Shown here piece by piece: positions 59,101 through 64,000 of a stretch of 64,000 bases of DNA. The DNA is from Colius striatus (lineage: Eukaryota > Chordata > Aves > Coliiformes > Coliidae), in contig NC_084761.1 of assembly GCF_028858725.1 (NCBI RefSeq), positions 21,234,501-21,298,500 on the forward strand, read 5' to 3'. The position numbers and the translations under genes are program-made. Each line of letters opens with the position of its first letter. Positions within the stretch are counted from its first letter, which is position 1. The notes under the pieces are model-generated. The model had not been told where the DNA came from, did not search any database, and saw only the letters and a list, made by a program, of their open reading frames with translations.

Positions 59101-62100
59101 TGCAGGAGCTCTGCACAGGCTGTGCTGGTGGTGAGAGCTCACTGCTGAAGCGGTGGGAATCTCTGCATTGCCCATATGGGGGGGTCGGTGACCAGCCCAA
59201 ATGAGAGTTCACTGTTCTCTGGTTAAAGACCTTGTGTTCCCATAGAGACTGCAATCTTTTAAGTAAGTGTCTAACACACAGGGCCTTCTCTTTCTTTTGA
59301 AGGAGACTGATAACTAAACCAGATTTTTACTGCAGGCCTCTTCCTGGTAAAGCACTGGTGCTGGGAAGCACCATAAAGTCCTTACAGCCAGTGGAGCATT
59401 TGCCAGTAAATGTCCCATTTCTTAGGAAGAAAAATGCCATTTGCAGCCACCTCTGTAGTTGTATGGGTCCCCAGCTGACGTGCTGAGCAAGGAGCACTGC
59501 TCCTCCCAACTGTGGGATGCCAGGGGCTGCGCAGACCTGGCTACACTGGCAGCTGCAGCTTTCAGAAACTTATCTCTTTGCCTGCTGCTAAAGCATCCCT
59601 CCTCTCACTTCCAGACTTCATTGCTCCTACTGTGTAAATGACTGCTTGCTGCCTCTCTTGTTACAAATGTCTGTCTTTCTGTGGACAGGTTCTGGAGCTT
59701 TGACATAACTGATGAAGTCATTGAACACACAGCTCTGCCAGGGACTGTGTTGGGATGGAGAGCTTTTGAAAAAAGTAGCTATAGGGAGGCTGTCTCTGCA
59801 ACCATTGGGAGGGAGGAACCAAACACAAAACCATCTTACTGATGGTGATAGGTGTGGGGGGAAAAAAATCAAGTACATTTCCATACTTTGAGTCAAAAGG
59901 TAAAAAGCTCTATGTGATATTTTGTAACATTCTTAGGGGACTTCTGTGTGATGTCCAGAGCTCAGGGAGTTGCTAAAGGAGACCTGTGACTGCTAATCTA
60001 CATTGCTTCTGAGTGCTGGTCAGAGGGTGTTGCACTCCCTTCCTCTTAAATAGCAAATCACTGATATAATCCACAGGATTACAGGCCTTGGTGATGAACC
60101 TGTTGCCAAGTTATGGATGTGCATAGTTTATCAGAGGGCCCTTAGAATGGTCATGGGAAACCATGCAGAACATAGCTCTGTCTATCAGATGGTTATTCGT
60201 CATTAAGTGAATTAATTTGATGAAGTGTATATGGTGGTGTTAACACACAACTGCTTCCTCCCTGAGTTTATAAATCACTTTGCTCTCTGTGCCACTGAAT
60301 GTGTGACTGCAATATCTTTTGTCAGCATGGGTGACACTGGCTGTATTCTTGGAGGGCACAGCAGGGGCTGAGTTCCTTGGCTGACATGAAGGGAAATTCA
60401 AGAATAAGCCCACAGAAGACAGAGCTATTTCCTTTCCTGCCAGTGTACCCTGGGACTGATTTCTGAGAATAGATGTGCTGACCAATGGGGCATTTAGTAC
60501 TGGAAAACCTTTGTGGTTTTTGTCAGGTTAGTGTGCAGTATGCTTCCTGAGGTTTTATGGGACTTTTTTTTGCCTTGTTTTTAGTTTTCCCGATGAAATA
60601 GATTTTGTGTGTCTGGAGCATTGAGCCCTGTAAAGTTGATAGTAGGTTTTAGATCAAGGTCTCCGAATTACTTGTAAGAAAGAATAGTATTTTATAATTA
60701 CAGGATGCATTTAATTAGTGTCTGGAATTCAGCCACCAATCTAAGTTTGTTTATAGAAATACTGCTAGTATTTTCCTTTAGGGATTTGTTTTCTACATGT
60801 AGTTGTTCAAAGTAATACTTAGTGTTAATAAAATGTTGCAACAGCCGAAAGAAAAATATTTTCCTCTCACTTGTTTCCTTATGCTGTGTGTTTATACTTT
60901 GTACCCATTGGACTTTTTGTGTTGGGATATATATGTTGCTTTCTCTAGAGAAAAACTTAGACTTGTTCACCAAGAAAAGCTAAGCTTGTGAAAGCATACC
61001 AGCTGGTTAAAGGTTCAGGGGCTGGTACATCTGAACTTAAACTTGTGTGAGGGGAAGTGTGAGACCTTGAGATCTTACTTATTTTTTGTTTCATGTTGGA
61101 TGATTTTGAAGAGGTTTCCCTCTTCCCAGCCTCAGGAAAGTATTGTAATGCCTTTTCTTTTTAAGAGTGAACTGGTACATGACTGGAGTTTGTGGGAAGC
61201 TGAACGTGGGATTAGTCTCATCTCTTAAAGAATGAGCTTCCGCCTCTGAAATGTAGTTATGCTTCTTAGAAACTTGCTGGAGGTATTCGCTAACAGTGCT
61301 GAGCTTGAGATATGTGCAAGCAGATTGCAAAATATGAAACAGCCTGGAGCAAGCGCAAGCTCTAATGATGGTTGATGTCTGTCAGGTCTGGCATAGCAGT
61401 GCCATGGTGCCATGCTTCACGCCCAGAGCACCTCAGCCTCCTGAGGCTCTGTGATGGCAGGGTGTTAGGTTTGGCCTTGAGCAGGCAGCTGCTTGGGCTG
61501 TGAGAAGCTGTGGGATGAGGAGAAGATAACTGGAGTGTGACTTGCTTGAGCCTCCAAAGTCCTTGGTCTTCACAGAGGGATTGCAGCCTCTTGTTAGGGG
61601 TAGAATTTTAAGAGAGAGGAAACTTCAGCCTCTGAAGGTATATCCCTGAATGCGAATACTGGGTTTGGTCTGAAGTGCTGAGCTATCCAGCTAGATAGAG
61701 GTGCAGAAGCACCTTTATTGGGAGAGGAGTCAGTTGCTGAAATGGCACCAGTTCCAGCCACGTCCTCCTCACACCCCCAGCCTGGCAATGCTGAGCTGGC
61801 TCAGTTTGCGGAGGATAGCGGAGGAGGAAAAGGGTAACCATACAGGCTGGTGCATTATTGTGAGAGATTCATGAAGGAGGGTTCATAGGCAGGTTTTTCT
61901 ACATGTAGTGACTTATGCCAGTTTTGTCTGGCTTTGTGTTATTAGGATTAAACTAATAAATCTGCTTGAAATCCTTGATTATGAGAAATTGCCATTCGCT
62001 AGTGCTGTGTTGCTGAGGAAAGGCTTTCTTCAGGCTGGGGGTCTGGTCTGTGTGACAGATTGTAAAGCTTGTACCACACACTCATGCTCTGTTCTTTTCC

Positions 62101-64000
62101 TGGTGGGTTATCACCTATGACTTAGCTCTTTATATTAAGCCTGACGTTTGCCTTTTATCTCTCTCTTTAAGAGATTTCTGTGGTACAGCTCTTGATATGA
62201 AATGGGTAGTTGTTGGGCAGTTTGCACAGATTTCAGTAAAAAGTTGTTCTACTGGCTTGCATTTGTGTACAGAAAATTTCATTTACAGTGTTGAGCTTAA
62301 CCTCACAGCAAAGGCAGCGTCTTATTCTCTGGATTTCCAGGGCGCCGGGGGAAGTACTAGCTCTTGAAGCTGGCCTTGAAATTCTGCATGGCTGTACAAT
62401 CACTTGGCTCTGACCAGGCTCTTGGGAGGCTTGGCTTGGTGAACACCCTGCCATGCATATATGTGCTCTGAGTTGTGCCTTTCCCACAGACACTGAGGCA
62501 GCATGCTTTACTGTCTTCTGTACAAATACTGCACAATCAGCAGGCAAGGGACTGAGTGCTGTTGCAGAGGTGAGCAGTAGCTTCCTAGTGAAGTACTGGC
62601 ACTGAAGAATATTACTCATCTCTCCATCTTTCAGAGAGGTGCTGTTACATGGCTTTTTAATTTATTTTTTTAAGTGGCAGCCGACAGGCAGCTTTCAGAT
62701 ATCCAAAACTTATACATATTTGCTTGGACACCATGGAAATATACTGGAGACTGATGTGCAAGACATGCAGAGGGCTCTGTTTTGAGCCCGGCTGCTTAGA
62801 AATTGTTAGCGTTGGAAGCTTGGTAGGGAGTGTGAGCCCTGGCAAAGATGGAGAGAAGACAGAGGCCGAGTAAAAGTAATCTCCAAGCTTTAGCTGAGGC
62901 CGCAACAGGTATTAGTCTATGATACCAAACTTTTTAGTCATTGCCAGGCCTGCAGTCAAGTCAAGTGGGTGTGTAGCCACAGCAGTTTTAAAATGATAGG
63001 TTTGTCTGTGCTCATGCATTTTGCAGAGATGTTAAGGCCTGTATTTCCCCCAGCTCAGGCAGACTTGGTGTTTCGCTTGCCTCGGAAGCTGTTCCTGGCT
63101 GACTACAGGTAAAGGCACAAGAAAATAAAGGCAAATTGTGTGGCTGCCTCTTATTCTGAATGCCGTGGAGTTATTTGTTTTTCCAGGTCCTTTCTCCTCT
63201 GCAGCTTTTCCCTTCTAGACATCTTTCACACAGACAAAGTTTCTGCTTTTACTCAAGGTGATAAAATTGTAGCCTTCAGAAATTAAGTTCTATACCTGGC
63301 CTAGAACATGAGTTTTCCTTCTAAGGAGCACCTCACTGTGAAGTAACCCAAGTTAAGGAAATCACGACAGCTTGTATAAAAAGAGTAAAGAAAGCTGAGG
63401 TTATTGCAGGAATTGAAGTTCCTGTTGTGATCTGAACTTGGTCTGGTGGGAAAGTTTGCCCAGTCTTTCGGAGGCTGAGAGCTGCAAGTTAAAATGCAGC
63501 TAGGAGTCATACAAGTGTTGCGTGTGTTTGTGAAGGGGGCATTGGAGGGGGCTCAGAGACTCTGCCAGGAACATGCCATTTGCCAGGGCAAGGCACATGG
63601 CAGAAACTGAGGATCTGTTGCTGACCCTGCCTTCCTGTTATGTTTCATAGCAAGCTGGGGGTTGCATGTGAACACATCCCTCTGTGCTGGCCCAGAACCA
63701 CTGCCTCTTGCCAGGTAGAAGCTGAGGTCCAACAGCTTGGAAGCCTGGCACAGCCAATAAGCTGTGGTGTGGCTTCATTGCCTTTGTAATATATTCCAAA
63801 TTGTACCAGAGAAACTATTTATTTTATTCCCCAGGAATTCATACCTCAGTAACAGCGCTGTTTGGAAAATAGGTCCCTGCAAAAGAAACTTGTTGGACAA
63901 GACTAACGTTACGTGTCATTGCCTGTAATTGAGAGAAGATCCTCTGTTCCCAGGCTCATCTCCTGCAGGAAAATCCCACTTCTGTTTTAGGGTCACAGTG

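Larger units (their letters stand above)
46434..64000 (+). other. SEPTIN11 intron 1 (partial, at least 17.6 kb)
   Basis: Everything right of the first exon. I looked for the second exon (family motif GHVGFDSLPDQLV) in the sequence and did not find it. No CR1 copy was recognised. Local structures: a 20-base perfect inverted repeat at 56096-56147, a T16 run at 53983-53998 and a tRNA A-box-like stretch at 53322-53333. Open frames are short and unrecognised. Confidence 0.75.

Overview
The window is avian nuclear DNA. Two things point to a bird. The interspersed repeats are CR1 LINE fragments, and the galectin gene encodes a protein very close to the chicken galectin CG-1A (C-16). Several of its residues differ from the chicken protein as I remember it, so the species is probably not chicken itself.

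Layout, left to right: (1) 1-11.4 kb is the 3' part of SHROOM3 on the + strand. Five coding exons (2091-10876) give the C-terminal ~734 residues, including the whole Rho-kinase-binding ASD2 domain. A short 3' UTR with two AATAAA signals follows. (2) 11.4-21.1 kb is intergenic, with two CR1 fragments. (3) 21.13-23.7 kb is a complete four-exon prototype galectin (CG-1A type) on the - strand. (4) 23.8-38.9 kb is a 15 kb stretch in which I recognise no gene. (5) 38,935-41,247 is single-exon SOWAHB on the - strand, with its CpG-rich 5' half. (6) 41.5-46.3 kb is intergenic and holds one CR1 on the + strand. (7) A CpG island at 46.0-47.0 kb contains the first coding exon of SEPTIN11 (nine codons, MAVAVGRPA). 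(8) The remaining 17.6 kb is its first intron; I found no second exon.

SHROOM3(+) - SOWAHB(-) - SEPTIN11(+) has the same order and strands as human 4q21. It is paralogous to SHROOM1 - SOWAHA - SEPTIN8 on human 5q31. I first considered the 5q31 set. The SOWAHB-specific N-terminus and C-terminal block, the SHROOM3-like ASD2 and the SEPTIN11-specific first exon settle it as the 4q21 set. The galectin between SHROOM3 and SOWAHB is not part of the mammalian order as I know it. SHROOM3 and SEPTIN11 both act on the cortical cytoskeleton, but nothing in the sequence shows that the genes are co-regulated.

No undescribed gene system was found. The most interesting unexplained structures are two near-perfect hairpins in sense introns (4977-5046 in SHROOM3, 56094-56149 in SEPTIN11), the degenerate Pro/Ser repeat array inside SOWAHB, and the galectin's location. 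No rRNA, confident tRNA, CRISPR array or viral copy was seen.
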